Origin: Lysinibacillus composti
Lineage (GTDB): Bacteria > Bacillota > Bacilli > Bacillales_A > Planococcaceae
Length of the DNA: 64,000 nt
NCBI RefSeq assembly: GCF_016908465.1
Contig: NZ_JAFBDY010000005.1
Span: forward strand, 124,001 to 188,000
Direction: 5' to 3'
The stretch's first letter is position 1; every line of letters begins with the position of its first letter. Below, one piece after another: positions 53,161 to 63,825 of this stretch. The notes under the pieces are model-generated. The model made no database searches. It saw only the letters and a program-made list of their open reading frames with translations, and was not told the DNA's origin. Made by a program: the position numbers and the translations under genes.

Positions 53161-54306
53161 TTGAAAAAAATTAGTTTATTAGGTGCTACTGGTTCAGTTG
53201 GATTGCAAACGGTTGACATTTTGCTATCTCATCAAGAAAGTTTTAAACTAGTTGCCTTTTCAGCAGGAAGAAATATAGAAAAAACGCGTGAAATTATCAA
53301 TCAACTTCAACCTGATCTAGTCTCAGTTCAAGATGAAAAAGATGCTTTAGAACTAAAAAAAGACTATCCGAATATTCATTTTACATATGGAACAAACGGT
53401 TTAGTGGAAGTTGCAACACACCCAGATTCTACAGTGCTCGTAAATGCTGTGCTCGGAAGTGTTGGCTTAGAATCAACTCTTGCAGCGATCCGTATGGGCA
53501 AAACAATTGCTATTGCCAATAAAGAAACACTTGTGACAGCTGGCCACTTAGTGATGGCTGAGGCGAAAAAATATAATGCGCCAATTTTACCTGTAGACAG
53601 TGAGCACTCTGCAATTTATCAATCCATGAATGGTGAAAATCCTAAAAATATTGAACGATTAATATTAACAGCTTCAGGTGGTTCATTCCGTGATAAAACG
53701 CGAGAAGAACTTAAACATGTGACAGTGAAAGATGCGCTAAATCATCCGAACTGGTCAATGGGTGCAAAAATTACAATTGACTCTGCAACGATGATGAATA
53801 AAGGCTTAGAAGTAATTGAAGCACATGTTTTATTTGATATGCCATTCGATAAAATTGATGTTTTATTACATAAAGAAAGTATTATTCACTCTTTAGTTGA
53901 GTATCATGATACAAGTGTGATTGCTCAACTTGGTACACCAGATATGCGTGTGCCTATTCAATATGCTTTGAGTTACCCTGATCGTTTACCACTACATAAT
54001 GGTCATCGATTAAACTTAGCACAAATTGGACAACTCCATTTTAAAGAGGTTGATTTTGATCGTTTCCGTGCTTTAGCTCTTGCCTATGAAGCAGGACGTA
54101 CTGGCGGTTCGATTTTAACGGCCATGAATGCAGCAAACGAAGCAGCAGTTGCATTATTTTTACAAGAAAAAATTACATTCTTACAAATTGAAGAAATTAT
54201 CGAGAACATCATGCATAGCCACAACAATGTTCAAACACCAGATTTAGAAACAATCTTAGCTGTAGATAGCGAAACACGAAAAAAGGTAGTGAGCATGGTA
54301 AAATAA
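53161..54306 (+). CDS. dxr: 1-deoxy-D-xylulose 5-phosphate reductoisomerase
   Basis: DXP reductoisomerase (381 residues) of the MEP isoprenoid pathway; NADPH-binding [16 protein letters not shown], then [36 protein letters not shown] and [23 protein letters not shown] 53152 lies one base from GGAAGGG and is unlikely; TTG 53161 is 9-10 bases away and yields [11 protein letters not shown], aligned with B. subtilis MKNICLLGATG. It supplies precursors used by UppS nearby. Confidence 0.95.
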   Translation: MKKISLLGATGSVGLQTVDILLSHQESFKLVAFSAGRNIEKTREIINQLQPDLVSVQDEKDALELKKDYPNIHFTYGTNGLVEVATHPDSTVLVNAVLGSVGLESTLAAIRMGKTIAIANKETLVTAGHLVMAEAKKYNAPILPVDSEHSAIYQSMNGENPKNIERLILTASGGSFRDKTREELKHVTVKDALNHPNWSMGAKITIDSATMMNKGLEVIEAHVLFDMPFDKIDVLLHKESIIHSLVEYHDTSVIAQLGTPDMRVPIQYALSYPDRLPLHNGHRLNLAQIGQLHFKEVDFDRFRALALAYEAGRTGGSILTAMNAANEAAVALFLQEKITFLQIEEIIENIMHSHNNVQTPDLETILAVDSETRKKVVSMVK

Positions 54307-54348
54307 ACTGAGCAGTGACAGTAAAACTTGCTCTAAAGGTGGGATTTT

Positions 54349-55608
54349 ATGCAAACGGTAATAGCATTTATCATCATATTCGGATCACTCGTATTCTTCC
54401 ATGAGCTTGGGCACTTTATCTTTGCAAAACGAGCAGGCATTATGGTTCGTGAATTTGCGATTGGGATGGGTCCGAAGATTTTCGGAATGACAAAAGGTGA
54501 AACGTTATATACAATCCGATTATTGCCATTAGGTGGTTATGTTCGCATGGCGGGAGACGATACGGATTCCGTCGAACTACAGCCTGGTTACCGTGTCGGA
54601 TTAGTTTTAAACAGTGAAAATGTAGTTGAAAAAGTCTATTTAAACCAAAATGTTCAACACCCAAATATTTTATTTATGGAAGTAGAACGGGCAGATTTAG
54701 AAAAGGGTCTATGGATTGAAGGATATGACGAAGAGGAACGATTAGTTCGTTACAATGTTTCTAGAAATGCGTTAGTAATAGAAAACGGTAAAGAAACATT
54801 AATTGCTCCATATGACCGCCAATTTAATTCTAAAACTGTGGGCCAACGTTCTATGGCGATTTTCGCAGGGCCACTGTTTAACTTTATTTTAGCATTTTTT
54901 ATTTTTCTTGCACTTGGATTAATGCAAGGTGTTCCAACATATGAACCAGTCATTCGTGATGTGGTAGAGAATGGACCTGCAGCAGCTGCTGGTATGGAAT
55001 CTGGTGACCTTGTAAAAGAAATCAATGGACAACCAATTAAAGATTGGCAAGAGCTTTCTGGAACTGTTCAAGAAAGTCCAGGTGAATCATTAACGTTTGT
55101 AGTAGAACGTGATGGACAAGAACACGAGTTGACGATTACACCAGCTACCCTTGAAGATAGCGGCAAAGAGTACGGTCAAATCGGTGTTATGTATCAAAGT
55201 CCTGTTGAGAAAAATCCGCTTAAAGCGATTGTGTTTGGTGCAACACAAACATGGGACTATACAGTGCTTATCATTAATTTATTAGGGGATTTAATTACCG
55301 GTCAGTTTACGATTGATGCGTTATCTGGACCAGTAGGAATCTATAAAGCAACTGAAGAAGTGGCACAATATGGTGTGTTTAACTTAATGAATTGGGCAGC
55401 GGTATTAAGTATTAACCTTGGAATTATGAACTTATTACCATTACCAGCATTAGACGGAGGACGACTATTATTCTTCGGTATCGAAGCATTGCGCGGCAAA
55501 CCGGTTGACCGTCAAAAAGAAGGCCTCGTTCACTTTGTCGGAATTGTACTACTGATGATCCTAATGGTCGTGGTTACATGGAATGACATACAAAGGTTCT
55601 TCTTCTAG
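54349..55608 (+). CDS. rasP: Site-2 intramembrane protease RasP (RseP)
   Basis: Membrane metalloprotease (419 residues) that cleaves anti-sigma factors (RsiW in B. subtilis), signal peptides and FtsL. Zinc motif HELGH (His18, Glu19, His22) in the first membrane segment; a PDZ domain at about 195-275 (ENGPAAAAGMESGDLVKEIN); the second metal site LPLPALDGGRLLF; four membrane segments. AAGGTGGG precedes ATG. Confidence 0.96.
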   Translation: MQTVIAFIIIFGSLVFFHELGHFIFAKRAGIMVREFAIGMGPKIFGMTKGETLYTIRLLPLGGYVRMAGDDTDSVELQPGYRVGLVLNSENVVEKVYLNQNVQHPNILFMEVERADLEKGLWIEGYDEEERLVRYNVSRNALVIENGKETLIAPYDRQFNSKTVGQRSMAIFAGPLFNFILAFFIFLALGLMQGVPTYEPVIRDVVENGPAAAAGMESGDLVKEINGQPIKDWQELSGTVQESPGESLTFVVERDGQEHELTITPATLEDSGKEYGQIGVMYQSPVEKNPLKAIVFGATQTWDYTVLIINLLGDLITGQFTIDALSGPVGIYKATEEVAQYGVFNLMNWAAVLSINLGIMNLLPLPALDGGRLLFFGIEALRGKPVDRQKEGLVHFVGIVLLMILMVVVTWNDIQRFFF

Positions 55609-55683
55609 ATAAATAGCTAGAACGAGTCTGAAGTGAATATACAGAGTTTACAGCTTGTGGCAATACAACAAAATTAAACTTAT

Positions 55684-55731
55684 AAACCTTATCCAAATTG
55701 GGCCGCCCCCATTTTCGGATAAGGTTTTTTT
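55684..55731 (+). terminator. Rho-independent terminator of the uppS-rasP group
   Basis: AAACCTTATCC (55684-55694) pairs with GGATAAGGTTT (55717-55727), then TTTT. Loop of 22 bases contains a small GGGCCGCCC. Confidence 0.9.
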
Positions 55732-55814
55732 GTAATGTGAATATGAAAATAAAAATATAAGAAAATACCATATGAAATGAACTGCGTTTAAAGAAGATTT
55801 AGTCAGAGTGGGGT

Positions 55815-56239
55815 ATGAAGTTCTTGGTGGGATGAAGTTCAAAAGAGGTCGCCGGTGTTTGTAAATGAACTTCATCAAGGGAATGAAGTTCAAAAAGAGG
55901 TCGCCGGTGTTTGGAAATGAACTTCATCAAGGGAATGAAGTTCAAAAAGAGGTCGCCGGTGTTTGGAAATGAACTTCATCAAGGGAATGAAGTTCAAAAA
56001 GAGGTCTCTTGGGATTGTAAATGAACTTCATCAAGGGAATGAAGTTCAAAAAGAGGTCGTCGGTATTTAGAAATGAACTTCATCAGGGGAATGAAGTTCA
56101 AAAAGAGGTCTCCGGTGATTGGAAATGAACTTCATAAAGGGAATGAAGTTCAAAAAGAGGTTGCCGGTGTTTGGGAATGAACTTCATCAAGGGAATGAAG
56201 TTCAAAAAGAGGTTGCCGGTGTTTGGAAATGAACTTCAT
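55815..56239. repeat. Tandem array of 52-bp palindromic repeats (array 2)
   Basis: GAACTTCAT starts at 55867, 55919, 55971, 56023, 56075, 56127, 56179 and 56231: eight copies exactly 52 bp apart, preceded by a partial unit. Each has GAACTTCAT, 7 bases (CAAGGGA), ATGAAGTTC, then a 27-base spacer (AAAAAGAGGTCGCCGGTGTT then TGGAAAT). The 9-7-9-27 layout equals array 1 at 474-897, but the outer arm bases differ (GAA/TTC instead of GGT/ACC). Confidence 0.93.
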
Positions 56240-56299
56240 CTAGGCTATTACGGACAAAAAGGGAGAACCCATCACTCGAATTGTCCGTCATTAACTATG

Positions 56300-56347
56300 C
56301 TAAATAAATAGGTGAAACCAATAGTAAATGTTCACCTATTTATTTAG
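56300..56347. terminator. Perfect 17-bp inverted repeat after array 2
   Basis: CTAAATAAATAGGTGAA (56300-56316) pairs with TTCACCTATTTATTTAG (56331-56347), loop 14 bases. The T-containing right arm could end transcription in both directions, but no gene adjoins it. Confidence 0.55.
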
Positions 56348-56570
56348 TATTGCCCATGCACTTGGGGTGTGTATCGTTCCCTTTGTTTAAGAAAACTATT
56401 GATAGTTTATAATTTAGTTAGTAGATTTTTCTCCTTAATTAGGAAGGATTTTTAATCGATGATACTTAATAAAAACATCAAAACTTCTTTTATATAGTAT
56501 GGGTTAAAGCTGATAGGGGAATATGAGATTTTTTAGGATGGATCCAATCAATCTCTTGATGATCAAACCA

Positions 56571-56770
56571 ATGAAGTGGATTTTAATGAAATATTCAATG
56601 GGAATCCCGTTGATCGATGCAATGAAGAGGATTCCAGGCAGAAATTACAATGTAAACCCCTTCATCAAGCCGATGAAGAAATTCCAGTGTAAACCCCTTT
56701 CATCAAGCCAATGAAGAGGATTTTACATGTAAATGCCATTAGAAACATCCTTCATACAAACAAATGAACG
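56571..56770. repeat. Degenerate palindromic repeats (array 3)
   Basis: ATGAAG recurs at 56571, 56622, 56673 and 56711 (51, 51 and 38 bases apart). Two units keep the core CTTCAT-CAAGCCG-ATGAAG (56660-56678) and TTTCAT-CAAGCCA-ATGAAG (56698-56716) with GGATTCCAG-type spacers. It looks like a decayed relative of array 2. The rest of the gap to proS shows nothing more than AT-rich sequence and the promoter below. Confidence 0.7.
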
Positions 56771-56931
56771 GAATTTCATAAATTGCCCAACGTAACCCTT
56801 CCTAAACCCTATAAGTGAATAATTCACTAACCTGAGCTTCTTACTCAAGAAAGAAGTTCAAAGACTGGTAGTGCAGTTCTAAAATGCACTTTGCTGGTAA
56901 CTTTTATTAATTTGTAATCAAATTGTATACA

Positions 56932-56958
56932 CTTGAAGTATTCTGGGTGTGCTATGCT
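56932..56958 (+). promoter_or_regulatory. Promoter candidate for proS
   Basis: TTGAAG (56932-56937) and an extended -10 TGCTATGCT ending at 56958; spacer about 15 bases. It lies 39 bases before proS. No T-box elements (no GGTGG-type antiterminator) were found. Confidence 0.5.
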
Positions 56959-56996
56959 AGTAAGGGGAATACTGAAATGAAAAGGATGGAGCGCTT

Positions 56997-58694
56997 ATGA
57001 AACAAAGTTTGACTTTTATTCCAACAATGCGTGAAATACCTTCTGAAGCAGAAGTGAAGTCTCATGTCATGCTACTTCGTGCTGGGTTTATTCGTCAAAG
57101 TACGAATGGTGTTTATTCCTATTTACCTTTAGCTAAACGCGTATTACGTAAAATAGAAAACATTATTCGAGAAGAATTAGAGGGGATCAATGCTGTTGAA
57201 ATTGCGTTACCTTCTATTCAATCGGCAAATAGTTTGGAGCAATCTGGACGGTTAACAAGCTATGGTCCAGAAGTAATTCGGATGCATGACCGTCATAACC
57301 GTGAACTTCTACTTGCTCCAACGAATGAAGAAGCAGTTACAGAATTAGTGAAAGATGAAATACAATCCTATAAAAAATTACCGTTTACACTCTATCAAAT
57401 TCAGACGAAATATCGAGATGAACAAAAAACGCGTTTCGGATTATTAAGAAGCCGTGAATTTATTCTAAATGATACGTACTCCTTTCACTCAAATGAGGAA
57501 AGCTTGAATGAGACCTATGAACAGATGTTTAAGGTGTACTCTAATATTTTAACGAAACTTGGGTTACAATTCCGCGCAGTTTCTGCTGAAAAAGGTGAAC
57601 TTGAATCACATGAATTCATCGTTTTATCGGATATTGGTGAGCATACTTTTGCTTATTCAAACCACTCGGACTATGCAGCAAGTATTGAAACTGCCAAAGT
57701 GATTACTGAATATGTTTCTTCTGAAGAACCGATGGAAGATTTAGAAATGGTTGCAACGCCAAATGAAAAAACGATTGAAGAAGTAAGTCAGTTTTTTGAT
57801 ATGCCAACTGTTAATTGTATTAAATCTCTTGTTTTTAAGGTGGATGAAGAGCTTTATGTAGTGTTAGTTAGAGGAGACCATACTGTCAATGAAACGAAAT
57901 TAATGCAAGGGTTAAATGCACAGTCAGTTGAATTAGCAGATGAAGCCTCTATACAAGAATTGCTTGGTTGTTCTCCGGGTTCCATTGGGCCAATTAAATT
58001 ACCTTTAAACGTAAAGGTAGTGGCTGATCATGCCATTAAAACAATTCGAAATGGGATTGCTGGTGCCAATGAAGATGGCTATCACTATAAAAATGTAAAT
58101 CCTGAACGGGATTTTGCTATTAATATATATGATGATATCCGTTATATTCAAGAAGGGGAGCCTTCACCAGATGGACAAGGTGAAATTTCATTTGCTAAAG
58201 GGATTGAAGTTGCCCATATTTTTAAACACGGAGCAAAATTTTCATCAAACTTAAATGCCACGTTTATTGACGAACAAGGAAAAGCTCAGCCTTTTATTAT
58301 GGGAAGTTATAATCTCGGGGTTTCTCGATTACTTGCAGTAATTGCGGAACAATATCAAGATGAAAATGGATTTGTTTGGCCAAAACAATTGGCTCCATAC
58401 GATATCCATTTAATGTGTGTGAATCGGGATGATGAAGTTCAATTTGAATTAGCAGAAGAACTTTATGGCATTTTAACGTTTTATCAATATAATGTATTAT
58501 ATGACGATCGTTCAGAGCGAGCAGGAGTGAAGTTTGCAGATTCGGATTTACTTGGTTTACCCGTCCGCGTAACAATTGGTAAAAAAGCAGTGGATCGAAT
58601 GGTAGAAGTAAAAGTCCGTAGTACAGGCGAAAGCTTTGAATGTGCGAAAGAAGAAATCGGCGAACGACTTAATGAATTCTTCCGTTCAAATTAA
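56997..58694 (+). CDS. proS: Prolyl-tRNA synthetase
   Basis: Class II synthetase (565 residues), bacterial long type with the editing insertion. Motif 1 and 2 regions: LLRAGFIRQSTNGVYSYLPL, TKYRDEQKTRFGLLRSREFI; the editing INS domain at about 230-390 (VNCIKSLVFKVDEELYVVLV); motif 3 GSYNLGVSRLLAVIAEQ; then the anticodon-binding domain. AAAGGATGGAG precedes ATG. Monocistronic by appearance. Confidence 0.97.
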   Translation: MKQSLTFIPTMREIPSEAEVKSHVMLLRAGFIRQSTNGVYSYLPLAKRVLRKIENIIREELEGINAVEIALPSIQSANSLEQSGRLTSYGPEVIRMHDRHNRELLLAPTNEEAVTELVKDEIQSYKKLPFTLYQIQTKYRDEQKTRFGLLRSREFILNDTYSFHSNEESLNETYEQMFKVYSNILTKLGLQFRAVSAEKGELESHEFIVLSDIGEHTFAYSNHSDYAASIETAKVITEYVSSEEPMEDLEMVATPNEKTIEEVSQFFDMPTVNCIKSLVFKVDEELYVVLVRGDHTVNETKLMQGLNAQSVELADEASIQELLGCSPGSIGPIKLPLNVKVVADHAIKTIRNGIAGANEDGYHYKNVNPERDFAINIYDDIRYIQEGEPSPDGQGEISFAKGIEVAHIFKHGAKFSSNLNATFIDEQGKAQPFIMGSYNLGVSRLLAVIAEQYQDENGFVWPKQLAPYDIHLMCVNRDDEVQFELAEELYGILTFYQYNVLYDDRSERAGVKFADSDLLGLPVRVTIGKKAVDRMVEVKVRSTGESFECAKEEIGERLNEFFRSN

Positions 58695-58731
58695 TTTTAT
58701 TGTGAATTACTTAAATGAATGAGAGTGAACG

Positions 58732-58765
58732 GGCTGTCCAGAAATTATAAATTTTTTGGACAGCC
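58732..58765 (+). terminator. Hairpin after proS
   Basis: GGCTGTCC (58732-58739) pairs with GGACAGCC (58758-58765), with AAATT/AATTT able to extend in the loop. No T-run follows on this strand, so termination is uncertain. Confidence 0.45.
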
Positions 58766-59087
58766 ATTATCATGAGTATTAAAAATCGCAGAAGCTTTTA
58801 TCCTTAGGGTTCCAGGGGATAAGGAAAACGCTTTGGCAGAGGTACATTCAAAATGTCACTGTCAAGCAAGCTACTATGCACGACAAGAATGCTCTAACGA
58901 AAGTCATAAAGTGGACGACACGTCACGATAAAGCAAGATCAAAAAAGAAATAAGTACATATTGAGGAATTTTATTCATTTATGAAGGTGCTCACGGTTGG
59001 AGTATAATAGAGTTTTTAACAGATATAAAAATTTAGAGCGTTTGCGCCTTTCATATTTAGCAAAAAATTAGAGTAGGTGGTGAGTTT
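58766..59087 (+). other. Region between proS and polC
   Basis: About 320 bases without a supported gene. One frame stays open for roughly 48 codons around 58785-58935 (AEAFILRVPGDKENALAEVH) but has no start codon or ribosome site and resembles nothing I know. TATAAT at 59003-59008 is the likely polC -10. Confidence 0.4.
59003..59008 (+). promoter_or_regulatory. -10 box candidate for polC
   Basis: Consensus TATAAT about 80 bases before polC; the -35 region (TTATGA at 58979-58984) is poor. Confidence 0.4.
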
Positions 59088-62000
59088 ATGTCAGAAATTC
59101 AAGAAGCAAAAGAACGGTTTCGAACACTTTTGCAACAATTACAATTAACTGAAGATGTCTACATGTCATTTTTCGAAGACGGGGAGCTCACACGTCTAAC
59201 AGTTCATAAGAAAAAACGTATATGGGAATTTGCAATGAAACTGCAAAACATTTTACCATTCCAACTCTATCAACTGATGCGTACACGAATGGCACAACAA
59301 TTTGCAAATATTGCCCAAACAAATATCTCTATAGAAGCCTCACAACCGGAAGTGACGGAACAACTCATTACGGATTACTGGTTACTGGCCATTGAGCAGA
59401 TTGATGATATGTCTCCGCCACTTAGAAATCGATTAATTTCACAAATTCCAAAGTGGACAGGACATAAAATCATCGCTTCGTGCATGATTGAACTGGAACA
59501 ATTAACATTAAAATCAAAATATACAACAAAAATTGCAGAAGCTTACTCACAATTTGGTTTTCCAACGATTCCAGTTGAGTTTCAATTAGTAGAAGCCAAT
59601 GAAGAATTAATTGAAGCGCAAAAAACTTATATGGAACAACGTCAGCTAGAAGAAGCAGCAATGGCAAAACAAGCGTTAGAAGACCTACAAACTCAAGAAA
59701 AAGCGAAGAAAGATAATCCGTCTGTTGAAATTAGTGGGCCATTCCAACTTGGGAATCATATTAAAGATACCGAGGTCATGGACATTAAGAGCATAATCGA
59801 AGAGGAACGACGTGTTGTCATTGAAGGGTTTGTCTTCGCAGCTGATATTAAAGAATTACGTAGTGGTCGTTCATTACTTGAAATTAAAATTACCGACTAT
59901 ACAGATTCCATCTTAGTGAAAATGTTCTCTCGCGATAAAGAAGATGCAGAAATGATGACTCACTTGAAAAAAGGTATGTGGGTAAAAGTACGTGGTTCAG
60001 TCCAAAATGATACATTCGTACGTGACCTGGTTGTGATGGCACAGGATATCAACGAAATATTTAAAGAAACACGTCGAGATACTGCTCCAGAAGGTGAAAA
60101 GCGGGTCGAATTACATTTACACTCACCGATGAGTCAAATGGATGCTGTTACGCCAATTGACCGTCTTGTTGCCCAAGCGGCGAAATGGGGTCATCCTGCC
60201 ATTGCTATTACAGACCATGCAGTGGCACAAGGATTCCCAGATGCCTATGCTGCCGGAAAAAAACACGGCATTAAAATCATCTACGGAATTGAAGCCAACT
60301 TAGTGGATGACGGTGCTCCGATTGCTTATGCAGAACAGCATATTGCACTAGATGACGCTACATTCGTCGTGTTTGACGTGGAAACAACAGGTCTTTCCAC
60401 TGCTTACGACACGATTATCGAGTTAGCCGCTGTCAAAATTAAAGAAGGTAAAGTGATCGATAAATTCGAGCGATTCTCCAATCCGCACAGACCTTTATCT
60501 GCCAAAATTATTGAGTTAACACATATTACAGATGACATGTTACAAGATGCACCAGAAGTCGATCAAGTTGTGACGGAGTTCCGAGACTTTATAGGCGATA
60601 GCATCGTCGTGGCTCATAATGCGTCCTTCGATATTGGCTTCTTATATACGGCCTATGAAAAAGCGGGCATTCAAGGGGTAATTCATCCCGTGATTGATAC
60701 GTTGGAATTATCTCGTTTCTTAAACCCAACCCTTAAAAGTCACCGTTTAAATACACTTTGTAAAAAGTATGGCATTGAATTAACACAACATCACCGTGCC
60801 ATTTATGATACCGAAGCTACTGGTGAATTGATGCTTCATTTATTAAAAGATGCAAAAGAAAAAGGGATTGACTATCACGATGATTTCAATAAAAACGTTG
60901 GGGGTAACGAAAGTTATAAAAACTCTCGCCCATACCACTGTACGATTTTAGCGAAAGATGATGATGGGCTAAAAAATCTATTTAAATTAATTACGATTGC
61001 CCATACGCAAACATATTATCGTGTTCCGCGTATTCGACGTTCAGATTTAATGAAACTGCGTCAAGGCTTACTTATTGGATCAGGATGTAATAATGGTGAA
61101 CTATTTGAAACGATGATGAACAAATCACCTGATGAAGCAGAAAAGGTTGCGAAATTCTATGATTATATCGAAGTGCAGCCAAAACCGGTCTATTCACCAC
61201 TTATTGAGGGTGGGATCATTCATGATCAATGGAACCTCGAAGACATCCTTCGAAAACTGGTGAAGCTCGGAAAGAAATTAGATATTCCCGTTGTCGCAAC
61301 TGGTAATGTTCATTATTTAGATAAAAATGATGCGGTCTTCCGTCAAATTTTAGTTGGGTCTCAAGGTGGAGCGAATCCATTAAATCGTTACCGATTACCA
61401 CAGGTTCATTTCCGTACAACGAACGAAATGCTTGAGGAGTTTGATTTCTTAGGTCCAGACCTTGCAAAAGAAATCGTCGTAACGAACTCTCAAAAAGTGG
61501 CAAACATGATTAGTGATGTGAAACCAATTAAGGACAAACTTTATACACCAAAAATTGAAGGTTCCGATGAAGAGATTACAAAGATGACCTACGAGATGGC
61601 GAAACAAATCTATGGCGAAAATCTTCCGGAAATCGTTCAAAAGCGAATTGAGAAAGAATTAGCTTCGATTTTAGGACACGGGTTTGGGGTAATTTACTTA
61701 ATCTCAGCAAAACTCGTGAAAAAATCGCTTTCGGACGGGTATTTAGTAGGTTCCCGTGGTTCGGTAGGGTCGTCCCTTGTCGCAACATTTATGGAAATTA
61801 CGGAGGTAAATCCTTTACCACCTCATTACGTTTGTCCAAACTGTAAAAATGTCGAGTTCTTCGATGATGGTTCGGTTGGTAGTGGATTTGACTTACCGAA
61901 TAAAGATTGTCCGGAGTGCGGTACGGCCTATAAAAAAGATGGACAAGATATTCCGTTCGAAACCTTCCTAGGATTTAAAGGGGATAAAGTACCCGATATC

Positions 62001-63413
62001 GATTTGAATTTCTCCGGGGAATATCAACCACAAGCCCACAACTACACGAAAGTGCTATTTGGTGAAGATTACGTTTTCCGTGCTGGTACAATTGGTACGG
62101 TTGCCGAGAAAACGGCTTACGGGTATGTGCGCGGTTATCAAAATGATCATAACTTAACGTACCGTGGGGCAGAAGTGGATCGCCTCGTACAAGGTTGTAC
62201 AGGGGTAAAACGAACAACCGGTCAGCACCCGGGTGGGATTATCGTAGTACCTGATTATATGGATATTTATGATTTCACACCTGTTCAGTTCCCCGCTGAT
62301 GCCCAAGATGCTGAATGGAAAACAACTCATTTCGACTTCCATTCCATCCACGATAATGTGTTAAAACTCGATATACTTGGACACGATGATCCGACCGTGA
62401 TTCGTATGTTGCAGGATTTATCAGGAATTGATCCAAAAACGATTCCAACCGATGATCCAGAAGTGATGAAAATCTTCTCATCGCCAGAGTCATTAGGGGT
62501 AACAGAAGAGCAAATTTACTGTAAAACCGGGACATATGGGATTCCTGAATTCGGAACACGGTTCGTTCGTCAAATGTTAGAAGATACAAAACCATCAACG
62601 TTTAGTGAGTTGGTTCAGATTTCTGGTCTATCTCACGGTACCGACGTATGGTTAGGCAATGCACAAGAATTAATTCATAATGGAACTTGTGTATTATCAG
62701 AAGTAATCGGTTGTCGTGACGATATTATGGTGTATTTAATTTACCAAGGGCTAGAGCCTGGATTTGCATTTAAAATCATGGAGTCTGTGCGTAAAGGGAA
62801 AGGCTTAACAGATGAAATGGAAGAGGAAATGCGCGCGCAAAAGGTACCGGAATGGTATATAGATTCATGTAAAAAAATCAAGTACATGTTCCCGAAAGCC
62901 CATGCTGCAGCATATGTTTTAATGGCGGTGCGTATAGCTTGGTTCAAAGTACACCATCCTATACTATATTATGCGGCGTACTTTACTGTTCGCGCGAGTG
63001 ATTTTGATTTACTTGCCATGACAAAAGGTTCGCCAATGATCCGCGCTCGAATTGACGAAATTAATGCAAAAGGGTTAGATGCTTCGAAAAAGGAAAAAGA
63101 TTTGTTAACGGTACTTGAACTTGCATTAGAAATGAGTGAACGTGGCATGACCATGAAAAATATAGACTTATATCGTTCACAAGCTAGTGAGTTCGTAATT
63201 GATGGTAATTCACTCATTCCGCCGTTTGATGCCATTCCAGGTCTTGGGACAAACGTGGCAAAAGCCATTGTACAAGCTCGAGGCGACGGTGAGTTTCTAT
63301 CGAAAGAAGATTTACAGCAACGAGGTCGTGTATCGAAATCGTTAATTGAGTATATGGACCAATTAGGCTGTCTAGAAGGGTTACCAGATGCAAATCAACT
63401 TTCATTATTTTAG
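59088..63413 (+). CDS. polC: DNA polymerase III PolC
   Basis: Main replicative polymerase of Gram-positives (1441 residues). Order: N-terminal domain, OB fold (about 225-325), PHP domain split by the exonuclease ([15 protein letters not shown] and later NVHYL), proofreading exonuclease (about 420-590, [32 protein letters not shown]), zinc site CPNCKNVEF to CPECG (about 910-945), polymerase core [11 protein letters not shown] with catalytic acids, and C-terminal helix-hairpin-helix ([20 protein letters not shown]). AGGTGGTG precedes ATG. Length equals B. subtilis PolC (1437). Confidence 0.98.
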   Translation: MSEIQEAKERFRTLLQQLQLTEDVYMSFFEDGELTRLTVHKKKRIWEFAMKLQNILPFQLYQLMRTRMAQQFANIAQTNISIEASQPEVTEQLITDYWLLAIEQIDDMSPPLRNRLISQIPKWTGHKIIASCMIELEQLTLKSKYTTKIAEAYSQFGFPTIPVEFQLVEANEELIEAQKTYMEQRQLEEAAMAKQALEDLQTQEKAKKDNPSVEISGPFQLGNHIKDTEVMDIKSIIEEERRVVIEGFVFAADIKELRSGRSLLEIKITDYTDSILVKMFSRDKEDAEMMTHLKKGMWVKVRGSVQNDTFVRDLVVMAQDINEIFKETRRDTAPEGEKRVELHLHSPMSQMDAVTPIDRLVAQAAKWGHPAIAITDHAVAQGFPDAYAAGKKHGIKIIYGIEANLVDDGAPIAYAEQHIALDDATFVVFDVETTGLSTAYDTIIELAAVKIKEGKVIDKFERFSNPHRPLSAKIIELTHITDDMLQDAPEVDQVVTEFRDFIGDSIVVAHNASFDIGFLYTAYEKAGIQGVIHPVIDTLELSRFLNPTLKSHRLNTLCKKYGIELTQHHRAIYDTEATGELMLHLLKDAKEKGIDYHDDFNKNVGGNESYKNSRPYHCTILAKDDDGLKNLFKLITIAHTQTYYRVPRIRRSDLMKLRQGLLIGSGCNNGELFETMMNKSPDEAEKVAKFYDYIEVQPKPVYSPLIEGGIIHDQWNLEDILRKLVKLGKKLDIPVVATGNVHYLDKNDAVFRQILVGSQGGANPLNRYRLPQVHFRTTNEMLEEFDFLGPDLAKEIVVTNSQKVANMISDVKPIKDKLYTPKIEGSDEEITKMTYEMAKQIYGENLPEIVQKRIEKELASILGHGFGVIYLISAKLVKKSLSDGYLVGSRGSVGSSLVATFMEITEVNPLPPHYVCPNCKNVEFFDDGSVGSGFDLPNKDCPECGTAYKKDGQDIPFETFLGFKGDKVPDIDLNFSGEYQPQAHNYTKVLFGEDYVFRAGTIGTVAEKTAYGYVRGYQNDHNLTYRGAEVDRLVQGCTGVKRTTGQHPGGIIVVPDYMDIYDFTPVQFPADAQDAEWKTTHFDFHSIHDNVLKLDILGHDDPTVIRMLQDLSGIDPKTIPTDDPEVMKIFSSPESLGVTEEQIYCKTGTYGIPEFGTRFVRQMLEDTKPSTFSELVQISGLSHGTDVWLGNAQELIHNGTCVLSEVIGCRDDIMVYLIYQGLEPGFAFKIMESVRKGKGLTDEMEEEMRAQKVPEWYIDSCKKIKYMFPKAHAAAYVLMAVRIAWFKVHHPILYYAAYFTVRASDFDLLAMTKGSPMIRARIDEINAKGLDASKKEKDLLTVLELALEMSERGMTMKNIDLYRSQASEFVIDGNSLIPPFDAIPGLGTNVAKAIVQARGDGEFLSKEDLQQRGRVSKSLIEYMDQLGCLEGLPDANQLSLF

Positions 63414-63620
63414 TGAAAAACTTTTTCTTTAGAAGATAATTCCTTTGTTTCAGACGCTTATTTCTATTTCCGGTAAGCGGATTGCACTAAAGATTCATCT
63501 TTTGCAAAGAAACACCACTGAACAAAGGGGAAGTCGAAAGCTAAGTGACGCAAATTTTCCTCGATAATCGAGATTGAAAGTGTCACCCTAGTTTGTCAAG
63601 TCTTCTATAATTACCTAAAT
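63414..63620 (+). other. Intergenic region after polC
   Basis: No gene. A small CTCGATAATCGAG palindrome is present; no strong terminator directly follows polC. Confidence 0.4.
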
Positions 63621-63649
63621 TTGCATTCAACAAAGTTTTATGCTATTGT
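63621..63649 (+). promoter_or_regulatory. Promoter candidate for rimP operon
   Basis: TTGCAT (63621-63626), 17 bases, TATTGT (63644-63649). It lies before the terminator at 63681, so transcripts from it would meet that hairpin before rimP. Confidence 0.45.
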
Positions 63650-63680
63650 TATGGTAATAATTTGTTGATAGTTTTCCAGC

Positions 63681-63717
63681 AAAAGAGTGGGGTTATTCTC
63701 CGCTCTTTTCTGTTGTT
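63681..63717 (+). terminator. Terminator in the leader of rimP
   Basis: AAAAGAGTGG (63681-63690) pairs with CCGCTCTTTT (63700-63709), one G-T pair; the T-run continues as CTGTTGTTTT. About 110 bases upstream of rimP and 270 downstream of polC. In B. subtilis the ylxS(rimP)-nusA leader is reported to carry NusA-dependent termination. Confidence 0.75.
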
Positions 63718-63825
63718 TTACTACTATACAAATTTTCTCTAAAACAGAAAGCGGGCGCAGGGTAACAGTAGCTTCTGTTTTAATAAGAATGAAAAATTAA
63801 CAAGACAATTACGTGGGAGGATCCT

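Noticed and set aside
55815-56239. CRISPR array or coding repeat protein
   Set aside because: Exact 52-bp period with constant spacers; a 52-bp period shifts frame every unit, so it cannot encode a repeat protein.
56760-56996. T-box riboswitch before proS
   Set aside because: No T-box consensus, specifier loop or antiterminator pattern seen.
58785-58935. Small gene or gene remnant between proS and polC
   Set aside because: About 48 open codons without start or ribosome site; the sequence resembles no family I recognise.
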